This document shows positions 11,005 through 21,829 of a stretch of DNA of 64,000 nt, piece by piece. Positions within the stretch are counted from its first letter, which is position 1; every line of letters starts with the position of its first letter. This stretch comes from Cladobotryum mycophilum (taxonomy: Eukaryota; Ascomycota; Sordariomycetes; Hypocreales; Hypocreaceae), in assembly GCA_036429605.1 (NCBI GenBank), contig CM071590.1, positions 868,001 through 932,000 on the forward strand, given 5' to 3'. The translations under genes were made by a program, and so were the position numbers. The notes under the pieces were generated by a model, which saw nothing but the letters and a program-made list of their open reading frames with translations, was not told where the DNA came from and did not search any database.

Positions 11005-11012
11005 CGCCCATC

Positions 11013-12294
11013 ATGAAGTCAATAGCCCTCCTGGCTCTCGCCACCGCTGTTGCGGCCCGAAACTGCCACAACCTCACTGTCCCCATCTCCATCTCTTCTC
11101 GAAATGCCGTCTTTGACCTCAAGGCTCCTACGACGGAGATTGAGGCCACCGACTTCTTCCTCAGGTTCAGCCGTCAGGGAAGCAACTACACACAGGAGCT
11201 TCTGAAGGATGTAAGATGGCATTTCTCTGTCTTATAATACCAAAGTGCACGTTTTTTAAGCTAACAATAACATCAGTATGCGACTATCCACGGCAACTAT
11301 GAGATTGCCGCCACTTACTGTGAGCCTGATCACGGCCCAGGACACGCTCTTCAGATCCTGACCCACGGCATTGGCTTCGACCGATACTACTGGGATCTGC
11401 CGTTCAACAACTACAACTACAGCTACGTCGCCAAAGCCGTTGATGAGCACGGATACTCGACCTTTACCTGGGACCGTCTCGGCGTCGGCCACTCCTCCAA
11501 GGGCGAGCCCGTCAATGAGATCCAGGTCTTCTTGGAGATTGCGGCACTGAAGGAGCTCACCACCCGTCTCGCCGAGGGCAAAATCTGCGGCGTCATCAAC
11601 AAGTACGAGAAGCTGGTGCACATCGGCCACTCCTTCGGCTCCGTCATCACTTACAACCTCGTCAACCAAAACCCCAACATCACCGACCTCATCGTCCTGA
11701 CCGGCTTCAGCCAGAACCCAAACTACCTCGACCAGTTCGCCCTCGGCGGCAACTTTGCTCCTTCCAACCTGAACCCGGCTCTGTCCGTCAACTACCCTGC
11801 CGGATACCTCGCGCCCAAGTCCAGCATCGGCTTTCACATCAACTTCTTCGCCCCCGGTGACTTTGATCCCGAGCTGCTCACCTACGGCACCCAGACTGGC
11901 CAGCCTGCCTCTCCGGGCGAGCTTCTGACTGTCGGTGCTGGCACGGGTGTTGACAATGTCTTTGAGGGCCCCGTCATGATCATTACTGGAGGTTAGTGGA
12001 GCAAATACCCCTCTCTCCCTTGCATACCTTTCTTTTTTCTCTCTCTTCTTCTTTCGTATTTACTGACATTACAAAACAGAGTATGACGTTCCCTTCTGTG
12101 GCGGCGACTGCAAGGCCACCAGCAGCATCCAGCAAAAGTTCCCCGACCTGATTGCCGCCTCTGCCCCCTTCTTCAAGAAGGCATCCGTCTTCAACGCCAC
12201 CGTTGTGAATGGCGCCGGCCACGGCTTGAACATGGGTTACACATCTGCCAGCGTTTACGCCTCCAAGCTCGACTTCATTGGCTCCCACCTATAA
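11013..12294 (+). CDS. Secreted alpha/beta-hydrolase (375 aa, three exons)
   Basis: Exons are 11013-11210, 11277-11991 and 12080-12294. Intron 1 (66 bp, GTAAGA to CAG, branch gctaac) has phase 0; intron 2 (88 bp, GTTAGT to CAG) has phase 1. The joined frame gives 375 residues. Residues 1-15 are a signal peptide ending VAA. The fold shows an oxyanion-side HG (LTHGIGFDRYYWD), a nucleophile elbow GHSFGS with Ser185, a probable acid Asp307 in ITGEYD, and His352 in NGAGHGLNMGY, a complete Ser-Asp-His triad. Several NxT/S sites suggest glycosylation. The substrate is unknown: esterase, lipase or lactonase are all possible. The TATA-like box and CA-rich leader upstream suggest a strongly used promoter. 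Confidence 0.8.
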
Positions 12295-15027
12295 TATTAA
12301 AAAAAAAATTCCAATGAAAAATACGATGCAAGGGGAGGCTTACAAACCGCCCTCCCATTCCAAAGGGAGAAGTAAACGCCCTAGACAGGTAGAAAAAACA
12401 AAACAAAAACAAAAAGATAAAACAAGCAATTAATGCGTGGCCCCTCCCGGACAAGGGTCCAGATCCCAATCAGGGTTCAGGGGGGTTGGGAGTTTTTTTG
12501 AGGGGCCGCTTTGGTGGAGCGTGGCGCCGGCGGACGACTGACTACTTGTACTTCATCTCATCATCTTCTTGTTTATTTTATGACTCTGGATAGGTGGGTT
12601 CGGAGATACATCCCTACAGCTATCTATTTCAAGTTGTATTTGCTTCTGATTCTATTTTACCTGTACATAATGACTATCATACTTATATAGAACACGGTAA
12701 AAACGAATCACCTTTTATTTCACATTCATCACACAAAAGAAGGACGCGTCTTCTTTTCCTTCTCTTTTTGTGCTGTCGTAATTTTAGCTAGGCTGTGAAA
12801 GCCAGCCCTGCCTTCTTTCGTGTTGGAGTGACACAGTAATTTTGCTTTTTCTTTTCTTTCTTTCTTATCCCACCCCAAAGTGAGACAATCCGTTCCCGTT
12901 TACGGAATCCTCGGCGCGGAGGCCCCCCCCCCCAGTCGCGGCGATTTCCTCTTTTCTGATGGGGGAGCCGCTGTCTCTCTGCTAAGACAAGACGGTTATA
13001 ACGGTCATTAGGGGAGAGTGTGTGTGCGAGTGTGAGGAGGAGGATGAGGAGGCGCCTTTTGTCTTGACGCCATCCCGTGGTTAGCTACAAGTAGAACAAG
13101 TTTGATGCATGTCTGGGAAGTTTGCAGCATCGAATGATCATGATAGCAGCTGACATGATGAACTGCAAGGAGATGGGGGCGAAGAAAAAAGGAAAGAAAG
13201 GGAAAAGAAAATGGCAGTGCATGCGGATATTATCGAGTGGGAGCGTTAATTTTACCTACATTAAGTTAAGCATTTTTACTGCAAGGCGTGCGTTCCGATG
13301 CTATCTAACCCATCTGTGAAGAGTTTGACGTTACAACACATGAAGCCATTGAGTTCATCCTCGCATTCATCGCCTTGTTGGTGGATTTGAAAGAAAACTT
13401 TTCCTTCTCCCTCCCCCTTTATTTCACGTTTCACTCTGCTCTCTTGTATGCAATTTGAGTACCAAAATCTCTCGAGCCAATCTCCGCGTCAACTCTTTTC
13501 TCAACAAATGATTCCCTTAAAAGAGAAAGGCTGGAATAACTCGCTGTGGTGTGTCGTCGGCGGTCTCACAGCGTCCATAGATCTCTCGTACTAAAAAGGC
13601 TTTTCACATGATCAAATGGCAGATAAGCCTTTACGATTTCAGACAGTCTAAATTGAAGCTACTTTACTGCAATCACGCAACGAGTTTAGCTCAAGAGTCA
13701 TAAATTTAACATTTCATGAGGCTCTGTATTCTCATACTTGATAATACAACTACCCTATAAACAAGTCATGAATACCAATTATATCAACTGCCATAGATGG
13801 AACTGATGTATTACTCAAAAGGAAAGCATCCATGCATTTTCAAAAAAGCGATTACATGGTCTCCCGTCACTTATGCAACCATAGGCGAACCAAACCTCAC
13901 ACCAAGAATAGAAACTGTCACATTCCACTTCCATCTCGGTAATGCAAGCCACTTAAATCATACTCCTCCCCCCGGTACGTTCCAGAAATCCCCAAAAGCA
14001 AGAAAAAAAAATCTTCAATCTTACTGCCAAGAGCCGGTGTGGACGTCCGGAGAGATGAAAGCGTCAGCACGGCTGTCGTGCGTCCTCTCACCGAAGTTTC
14101 GCTTGCAAAGCACAACCTTCAAAACGAAAAGAAAAAGAAGCCAGCCACTGTCTCGGTAAGGCCAAGTCCTCATCGGTTTCATGATTCCCAAGGCCCATGG
14201 TACGTGTCCCCAGTGTGTCAGACCAACAAAGCAAAAACCTGGCCGCATTCTGTAACGGCCGCAGGAGAGGTAGTGTGTGCCTAATTGATATACAAGTAAG
14301 AGCTTGGATACATGGTAGCAAGTGTATTGATGACGACGTTTGACAAGGCATCAACTCTTAAAACCCTGGCAAAGAAGCTTTCCCGCTGTTCTCCTATTCT
14401 CTCAGATCCCGGTACATTCACTCTCAGCTCAACGCCACGTTTTCCGCTCCCCACCAAGAACCCTGACTCAACAAGGGGGGAAAGTTCGTGATATCCACCC
14501 TGCCATCCTGCACGTTGTCGAATTGTCACATCCACATCACATAAAACGTCTTCTTCCAAAAAACTACAGGGTGCCGTGTCATGCACAGTCTCGGTACCGC
14601 GTCCAGACTGTCGGTGTCACACCAACCCTTGACACTCCGTTGCAGAGTCTCGGCAGGGGTTCTAGGGATGTGATTCGTTGATGGAAGCTGTCAAGATACT
14701 TGTAAGCCCTTGCTTTGTCTTGGCTAGGCGGAGTTTTCTGGTAGGCTATGCGGTCATGAATTGGTGTACTCCGTTGGCTGGGCTCGGAAGCCCAAGTCTT
14801 GCTTCACACACCCAAGTACTATTAGCCAATGAAGAGGTTTAGTGATCAACGATACATCTACGAGGTAAGAATTGACTAATGCAGTTTACAACGATGAGCT
14901 TTATGCATCTACGTAAGCCAAGAAAAATTAATGTATGCATGTTTTGAGAATAGCCATGTTTCCTTCTCCAATGAAGGTATCCTCAATCGCTTCGCTATTA
15001 ACAAAGAGGCGCTCCTGATATCACCCA
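12295..15027. other. Intergenic region between two convergent genes
   Basis: About 2.7 kb with no convincing gene. It holds A-rich and T-rich runs just past the hydrolase stop (12300-12420), a C-run near 12927, and scattered short ORFs with no domain. Much may be 3' UTR of the hydrolase and of the transcription factor. Confidence 0.45.
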
Positions 15028-17332
15028 TTATAACATTCGATACTCTGTTCGCTGTATCAAGTCTTTGACCGTTAAACCAAAAAGTTCCGCACCGCCAATG
15101 GTATAACCCCGTGTGGTTTCTCTAATGACGATAATCACTCGAGGTCGGCATCCCTAGAGCAAACGATGAGTTAGTGTCGGCGTAAAATTGCAAGATGTTG
15201 GATAGAAAACAAGGAGAAACAAACACAGGGTATCTACTGAATCTTGAAACAATGTCCCTATGCCCATATACGCGACATAAGAGAATGAGTTCACGTAACT
15301 GCAATTGTCAGCAGATGCGTCAAGGGGAGGGAAATATGTCATTACATAGATTCTCCGTGTGTTTTTTCCACATCTGGCATAGTTTCTCAAAAAGTCTAAA
15401 CCAATCTGGATGTAATTCGAGGCGCTGTCCACCTCTTCCTTGGAAAAGAACTTCGACGTGGTGGAGATGATGTGGACTCTCGTTGCCTCAACAATCGCCT
15501 TGGTGCAGAAGGTATCGTCGAATATACCCTGTTCGCCTGACAGCGTATGGGACATTGCCTTATGAAATTTCTTTGTTATGAGACTGGCGTGGAGACAACA
15601 AGAACCGTGAATATACTCTTGAAAGTCGGGGGGTGAGTTTTTGAATGCCGCTCTAAGAGGATAGTCGACGTTGTCGAACGACGCTCTCATCTGCTGAATA
15701 AGTGCGGTTTCAATGTAAAGATGTAAAGCAAAAACAGCACCCAGGACTCCCGCACTTTGCTGCCCATCGAAACCTTGCGGCGCCAAGCGGAAGAATTTGT
15801 GCATGTTGCCTTGTAGCCAATACAGTTGGTTGTTCACTTGACGATATTCGGATGCTACCTCCCAGATTCGTGCATGTGGACCAGCATTTTCCTGAAAGCT
15901 ACCCAATCGCGTTAGCATTTAGCAGAGAACCAGAATATGAATGAATAGTAAGAAGTGTTTCCATACTTTCTTGCCTTTGTCCACAAGTGTATGGCCAAAA
16001 TGGAGAGAGCTGGCAAGTCTAGGCGTTGCGCAACAACTGCGACTTCAGGTCCTTCAATTTCGTCTAACTGGTACCGCACAGAGATCTTCTGTAAGTTGAA
16101 TCTTCTATTTGCGCATGGTAGAGGAACAGAAGGTATATGGTCTCTCTAACACATATTCTTTTCTATTCCATTTGCGACATAACGGTCGAAGAAGAAGCAG
16201 GCCCAAACAAGACGATTATTGCATTCCATCTCAGTGATTTGGCTACATTCAGAGTCAGGGTGCAGTATCAGTGGAGGCGCATCAAGGCCCAGAAGCCGTA
16301 TTCCTCGGTAAAGATAAGAGACGAGAAGAAAGACTGCGTCGGTGCGTTCTGCTTGGAGCTCATACTCACAGAGCAAGGCGACTGTCTAATTACTAAAGCT
16401 ATTAGTTCGAGCTTGAATAATGTCGCTGAGAATATGACTCGCCATGAGTTGATTCACAGTTGGAGGACTAAAATTAGCGAAAACCTCATCTCTGGCAGTT
16501 TTGGCCCAGCCATCTCCTGGGTGTGTACCAGAGCGCAACACAGCTTCCTTTTCCTCCTCGGTGGCTTTATCAATGAATATTTGTCTGAGATACATCCACA
16601 TTAGCTGGTGCTGACGATTCTGAGGCTGCTGCCCACCTTGCTCCCAGAGCACATATGGCATAGAGCAAATGTTTTCCATGGGTTTCCACTACGCGAGATT
16701 TCCCAAGTGTCTCTATAAAAGTAGGCCGATGAAGAAATGAAAGATTGTGAATGCGAGACGTCCGATTGAAGAAGGCCTCGATTAGCTCTAGCTGCAGCTC
16801 GCGATCATCGGGCAAAGTAGAAGCGCAAGCTCTATTGGTAAAAAGAATGAGCCACGAGTCGAAATAAAACGCAAGAGATGAAAATGAAACTGCCTTTGGT
16901 ACCTTTCTATTTCGGGACCGAGTTGGTCAGCTGGGCCTGAATTAGAGGCGATACTAGAATCTGGTTCCGATTTCCCGGGGGGTCTGAGGTGATGGACATC
17001 GGGGAGCTTTTGGTAATGTCTGGAGAAAATTGCGGTTCTTCCATAGTCGCTGTTTTGGGTATGATAAAGTGATTCTAGGTAGGCTTTTGAGGGATTCTGT
17101 AGTATCAATATTGAAGAATATTGATGCTGGCATATGCGAACGAGTGGTTATGACTTGATGCGACACTTCTCAACGCAGCAGCCTCAAAGATGCCAATTGA
17201 CGATTTCTGTATTTCTCGAAGAGGAACGAAAATACTTGACATATCGAGCTTGGCTTAGGAAAAGAGGAGTAAGGTGGTGGTAACTGCAAAAGCTGCACGT
17301 AATTTTGTCGCACCTGACTTGCTGTCGGCCAT
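15028..17332 (-). CDS. Fungal-specific transcription factor domain protein lacking a visible zinc cluster
   Basis: An eight-exon model on the minus strand: 17332-17285, 17126-16903, 16831-16637, 16584-16439, 16381-16153, 16104-15967, 15898-15238, 15153-15028. All seven joins stay in phase and give 588 residues. The middle shows the fungal_trans pattern of Zn2Cys6 regulators: LIEAFFNRTSRIHNLSFLHRPTF, LLYAICALGAR, GDGWAKTARDEVFANFSPPTVNQLMA, LLCEYELQAERTDAVFLLVS, YRGIRLLGLD and LVWACFFFDRYVANGIEKN, then LPALSILAIHLWTKAR and VNNQLYWLQGNMHKFFRLAP. Such proteins are nuclear regulators. The N-terminus (MADSKSGATKLRAA) resembles the lead-in to a zinc cluster, but no six-cysteine motif follows; a CSFC remnant lies in another frame near 17290. 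The first exon join and last exon are least certain. It may be a DNA-binding-deficient paralogue or a decaying gene. Confidence 0.65.
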
Positions 17333-18556
17333 CTCGAGTCAACTTTCCCATTTTCCTGGTCCCTGCCTCATGAATCTCAAGGTCACCAGGTACTTACGAC
17401 CTAGCAGGTTATGAAGTGCTTGAACGATGCAGCACGTGTACCCATTGGAGATGGGTTAGACCGAGTCCTTTAATTCTTACTGACCTTGTTCAACACTCAG
17501 TCACCGCACTTTATCTTAACAGCAACTCAGATTCTCTATCTAGAAATTAAAGTATTACCAGAGCCCCACACTCCAAAGGAACACTCTCCAAGTCGAACAA
17601 ACAGCTTCTTATTTCAGGACCCAGGTCCTTCGCTCCACCTCGATACCCCTGACGATGATGGATCGATGTCATGAGCTCTCCGTCTACTGCCAGCCACAAG
17701 AGAGAGTACCTACGCCCCCATCTTTTGGCATTTAAAAGTTCGTTTTTTGAACATATATGTTTTGAGTTCGACGCCAGTCTTGCTCCTCTTTCTGTAACAT
17801 CTAAAATATCCCACATAGCTGTTCAAACATAAACACCGTCTTACTTTGTGTATCCATTTCGATCGCGAAATGAAGTGGCCTTATGACCATGTGTCACTGA
17901 ACCCATGGACGGCATCAAGGATGTCATCGGTGTACGACGAATCGGAGCCTTCCAATATGACATGGCCTAGCGGTAGGCATATAGACGTAAGACCTCAAAT
18001 CCCCCTGTAGAATCTCTCAAATCCTCCGGCATCTAAGTACCGCCAAGACGTTCGTCTGACACTGCAGCTCTTGGTTGACAGTGAGGTCATCATGCATATT
18101 CTGAATCCTTGTATCCTCCGGTTTGTGCAGCGGTAGGAACCGAGAGTTTCCAAATCAAGTATATACATCCTCTCACTGTCCATGTTTGTGTTAATTATCG
18201 ATATCTTGCATAATGCAATAATTGAGGGACGAATTTGCAACATTCAGAGTCTTGTACGTTGTGTTGATCAGATGCCCTGAAAGAAAAACAGTGCCTTTTA
18301 TTACTCTAAACTCCAGACTACCTATATATATGCTGTCATTAAGAAAAAGAAAACAGTCCTCTAGTCGTAAGTTCGTAAGAATCAACAATAATATTCAAGG
18401 CTCCATGGATGTCGACTCATTCCATCTCAAAATCCATCTGCTCCTTATTTTAACTGAGTTGTAACGTTGCTCAAGTACTCAAAGAAATTTTCACCATGAC
18501 CAATCCAGCCCTCGCCTACTTTAAACCGAGTCAGGAAACCGACCTATTTTCTTCCT
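17333..18556. other. Intergenic region between transcription factor and MFS gene
   Basis: About 1.2 kb with no supported gene. A short ORF from the ATG at 17871 on the plus strand (about 45 codons) has no recognisable features. The part nearest 18556 is probably the 3' UTR of the MFS gene. Confidence 0.45.
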
Positions 18557-20101
18557 CTACTCTTCGTCTTTAGTTATCTTCTTATCGTCGGGCATGCGCT
18601 GGACGAAAAATCTGAGGGCCATGGCGATGGGGAGAAGAACGACCCATGCAAGGTGCCCCCAGAATATCTGGTTTCGCACACCGATGGCAAACACCGCTGT
18701 TGCTACACCAGGAACAAAGGATCGAATGGCACTTGCAGCTGTCATGGCAACTGCATTCAAGGTGCCAAGAACGTGTGGGTTCGGGGACACATCGTTGACC
18801 GCCAGCTGCACACCTGTGAAAGCCATGGAAACACCGGGTCCGATGACAGCGACCACGAATCCAATCACCCACGACCACGCAAGGGCGGACTCACTGCCAA
18901 TACGGAGGAGCGAATTGATAAGGATGAAGCCCGCAAAGAAGATTGGATAGACAGTACCACAGATGATAAGTACGGATTTAGTACCCCAGCGTCGCTGAAT
19001 GAACGGGAATGCAAGGATAAGCCAGAGGGCTTGGCTGGCGCCCTGAATAGCCATATAAACGGAGATTTGGAAAGACGAAAAGCCGACACCGCCAATTTCG
19101 ATGGGAGTGAACAGGACCACCGGGAGAATAGCTGTAAAGGCAAAGGCGAGCAGCATGAAGTGGGTGTAGACCCAGATGACAATGGCGACTCCCGGTGCCT
19201 TGAGAAGCTCAAAAATGGAGGGGTTTTGGTGGGTGGTGGGCATTGCGGTTTCGGTAGCTGAGACGACGTCATCTGGCTGAAGGGTCTCCTCGAGGAAGAC
19301 GGCACTGACAACAATGCCAACAATGCTCACAGCAGTTAGAGCGATTCCAACCAAGGCGTAGGGGTACTTCTCGAAGAAGGCAATTCCACCAAATACTCCT
19401 GGATATTGGGCAACAGGGTCAGCTAACGTCCCGCCCAAGATGGGGCCGAGAAAGATGCCAATGTTGCCAGCGAATGCAAACCAGCTAAAAGCAGCGGCCT
19501 GGGTCTCAGGGGTGCAATGGTCAGAAAGCATGGTTCGAATCACCAAAGTGGAACCGGAAAAGAGGCCAGCAAGACAGCGGAATAGGATCATTTGCCAGAT
19601 GGTCGTGGCCATGGTATAAGCCATGGTTCCAATAGCCATGCCGACCATTGTACCAACCATGACAGGCTTACGGCCAATGGAGTCAGAGAGACGGCCCCAG
19701 AAGATGAGGACAAGGACCTGGACAACGGAAAACATGGACTCTATCAGACCGCTATAGAAGCCAACATCAGAGTCTGGCAGATTACCGTTACGCTTGACCA
19801 TCTGGGCGATGAAGGGGAAAATGGCGAAGAATGCAATTGGCTCCATCATGCGGGCGAAGCAGAGGAGGGTGATTTGCATTTTGGGGAGAGGCTTGCTCGG
19901 CTGAGCGGCCTTTTTCGCTGGTGCAGATCCATCTTCCAAGAGTGGCGATGAAGAGTCGATATATGAGTCAAGGTGATCATGCTTGCTAGAAAGAAGTGGT
20001 GTTGTTTCTGTAGAGCTGGATTTGCTGCTTTCCGGGTCGTGGAGAGTGCGTTCCGAAGATGATGAACTCATCGACGTTAAAGGAGGTGGTGATGGTGACA
20101 T
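18557..20101 (-). CDS. Major facilitator superfamily transporter (ZIFL-like, 514 aa)
   Basis: A single-exon membrane protein of 514 residues from the ATG at 20101; the open frame runs 55 codons further upstream but begins at a TTG. Residues 1-80 are a Ser/Pro-rich cytosolic tail. About twelve membrane helices follow. The A-like loop motif between helices 2 and 3 is clear (WGRLSDSIGRKPVMVG), and helix 5 carries GPILGGTLADP, a proton-antiporter-type motif C. The overall pattern matches the fungal family related to yeast YCR023C and plant zinc-induced-facilitator-like carriers, which export organic compounds or ions with protons. The substrate cannot be read from sequence; drug or metabolite efflux is an inference. 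It lies upstream of the transcription factor and downstream of xanA, all on the same strand, but spacing of more than 1 kb argues for separate promoters. Confidence 0.85.
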   Translation of the reverse strand: MSPSPPPLTSMSSSSSERTLHDPESSKSSSTETTPLLSSKHDHLDSYIDSSSPLLEDGSAPAKKAAQPSKPLPKMQITLLCFARMMEPIAFFAIFPFIAQMVKRNGNLPDSDVGFYSGLIESMFSVVQVLVLIFWGRLSDSIGRKPVMVGTMVGMAIGTMAYTMATTIWQMILFRCLAGLFSGSTLVIRTMLSDHCTPETQAAAFSWFAFAGNIGIFLGPILGGTLADPVAQYPGVFGGIAFFEKYPYALVGIALTAVSIVGIVVSAVFLEETLQPDDVVSATETAMPTTHQNPSIFELLKAPGVAIVIWVYTHFMLLAFAFTAILPVVLFTPIEIGGVGFSSFQISVYMAIQGASQALWLILAFPFIQRRWGTKSVLIICGTVYPIFFAGFILINSLLRIGSESALAWSWVIGFVVAVIGPGVSMAFTGVQLAVNDVSPNPHVLGTLNAVAMTAASAIRSFVPGVATAVFAIGVRNQIFWGHLAWVVLLPIAMALRFFVQRMPDDKKITKDEE

Positions 20102-21829
20102 GTTTGGGATGGTAGTTAGTGGTGGTGATTGATGGTGATGATGATGCGTGGACTGGATGACTCCTTGGGGGTAGTCGCGATCGGAAATTTTTCCAAGATT
20201 TGCCTCTTTCCCGTTTTGGGGGAAGGGGGGTAAGGTAGGTTCAAGCAAGAGCGAAGCAGGAGACAATCAAGGTTCTTGAAGCGGAAGGTTCTTGACGAGG
20301 GAGGCACTAGAAGAACTCAAATAATGCAGGTGCTACCACATCACTGAAGAGCTGAGAACTTGGAAGAAACAACAGCAACAACAAGAAAACAAGATCAAGA
20401 ACGAGAACCGGGTATCATGAAAATTCCAACACTGAAGAAGAAACTTGAGATGAAAAAGGGAGGAGGAGAGGAAAGAAGGTTAGTGCGCGCTCATCCATAC
20501 CTACTTATATAACACAAGTAAGATTCTGACACACAAACAGAAAAAAATTCTTTGCCCCAGCAGCGAACGAGCGAGCCGGCCTCAGTGAACTTTTGCACTC
20601 TGACAAGTGTGAAAAATGACACATACACGCACACACACACAACAAGCACACACCACCATCCAGTCCAGTCCAACCGAGACATAGCCATGGGGATTAGAAA
20701 ATTCAGCCGCGGCACGTCATTCGTTACGCCCACCAACCATGATGGGGATCCTCCTGCCTTTCCCCACCCTCGATAGGATGCGCTTGTTGGAGGGATGATG
20801 CCAGCCAGGCGGGTCCGCATCCCGAAATGGTTGCCCGCAAGAAACCTGCAGCAGCGCTTTCGGACGCCGTGCAACGCATCAATCGGATTTCCTGATGCTG
20901 GGCGCGCAAGCGTTGTTGACTAGACACCACCATCTTGTCAACTCCTTTTTTGGCTGGGAGAGTGTGTCTACTAATGCAAAAGGGATGGATGGATGAATGC
21001 ACACACACCACAGACTTCAAGCCTCGACGCCCTTTGAACGCCACCCCGCCCAATTGCCTTGCGCTGGTGATCTCGCTCGCTATAATGCCATCCCGAACTT
21101 CGCAGGCGACGCGAGCATACTATTTATTCTTGAGCCTATCAACAACCCAGCCACAGCCAACTAACGCATGTATGTGCATCCTTTAATCAATTTCGTTTTT
21201 TGACACAATATTGTTCTTCTATTACTAATTTATGTAAACGATCGTTACAGCTGAGCAACAACAGCCGGGGAATTCAACCGACAGGCGCCCTCGGAGCTGA
21301 CTCATTTGATATCCAGTGGTGTCAGTACCCCATTAATATGCACATAAGACCCGTGATCCATCTTGCAGTGAGCAATTTGCATTGGCACCAGTCACCGGTC
21401 ACCGTTCACCGTTCCATATTCAACAAAGATCGGCAACAGACAACAAAGAATGCAACCATTGCCAGTGAATATTAGCGGTTAGGTCAATTTTTTCCCGCCC
21501 TTGTTGACATGTTATCGATTCATACCAGTAGGACTTCTTGCCATCCATGAGCGGAGAGCATGCTCATGGGTATTGATACGAGGAGGGGGAGCATGCAAGA
21601 ACAACAACAACAGCCCCTCACTTGGATACCAATTGCATGCATCCTTCTTGTCTGTCCCTCCCTTTTTTCTGCACTCGTCTCCCGAATACTTGTACGCCAA
21701 GTGATGAGTCTCCTCCTTGGTAGCACGATGCTTTTTATACAAGTAATATTTCAAGGTCTACATTCTTGCCCAATCTATCCAGTGTTTCAGAACGTCCCAA
21801 TCAGGTAACCAAACATACGCCTCTCAAGA
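20102..21829 (-). other. MFS promoter region and xanA 3' flank
   Basis: About 1.7 kb with no gene. A purine-rich stretch (20340-20480) directly upstream of the MFS ATG is likely its 5' UTR read from the minus strand. A CA-rich stretch lies at 20620-20660. Short ORFs across the region show no domain. Confidence 0.45.

Larger units (their letters stand above)
8387..11012 (+). other. Long intergenic region, promoter side of the hydrolase
   Basis: About 2.6 kb with only short overlapping ORFs on both strands and no recognisable domain. It contains GC-rich and polypyrimidine stretches (for example 9720-9750) and a CAG run near 10146-10160. It separates two divergently transcribed genes and probably carries both promoters. 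Confidence 0.45.

Noticed and set aside
11256..11837. 193-codon minus-strand ORF opposite the hydrolase
   Set aside because: It is the antisense shadow of the hydrolase exon, with Val/Asp/Gly-rich composition typical of such shadows.
18653..19261. 202-codon plus-strand ORF opposite the MFS gene
   Set aside because: Antisense shadow of a membrane protein gene; polar low-complexity composition.
20102..20266. 55-codon N-terminal extension of the MFS transporter
   Set aside because: It starts at TTG and is His/Pro low-complexity; the ATG at 20101 is preferred.
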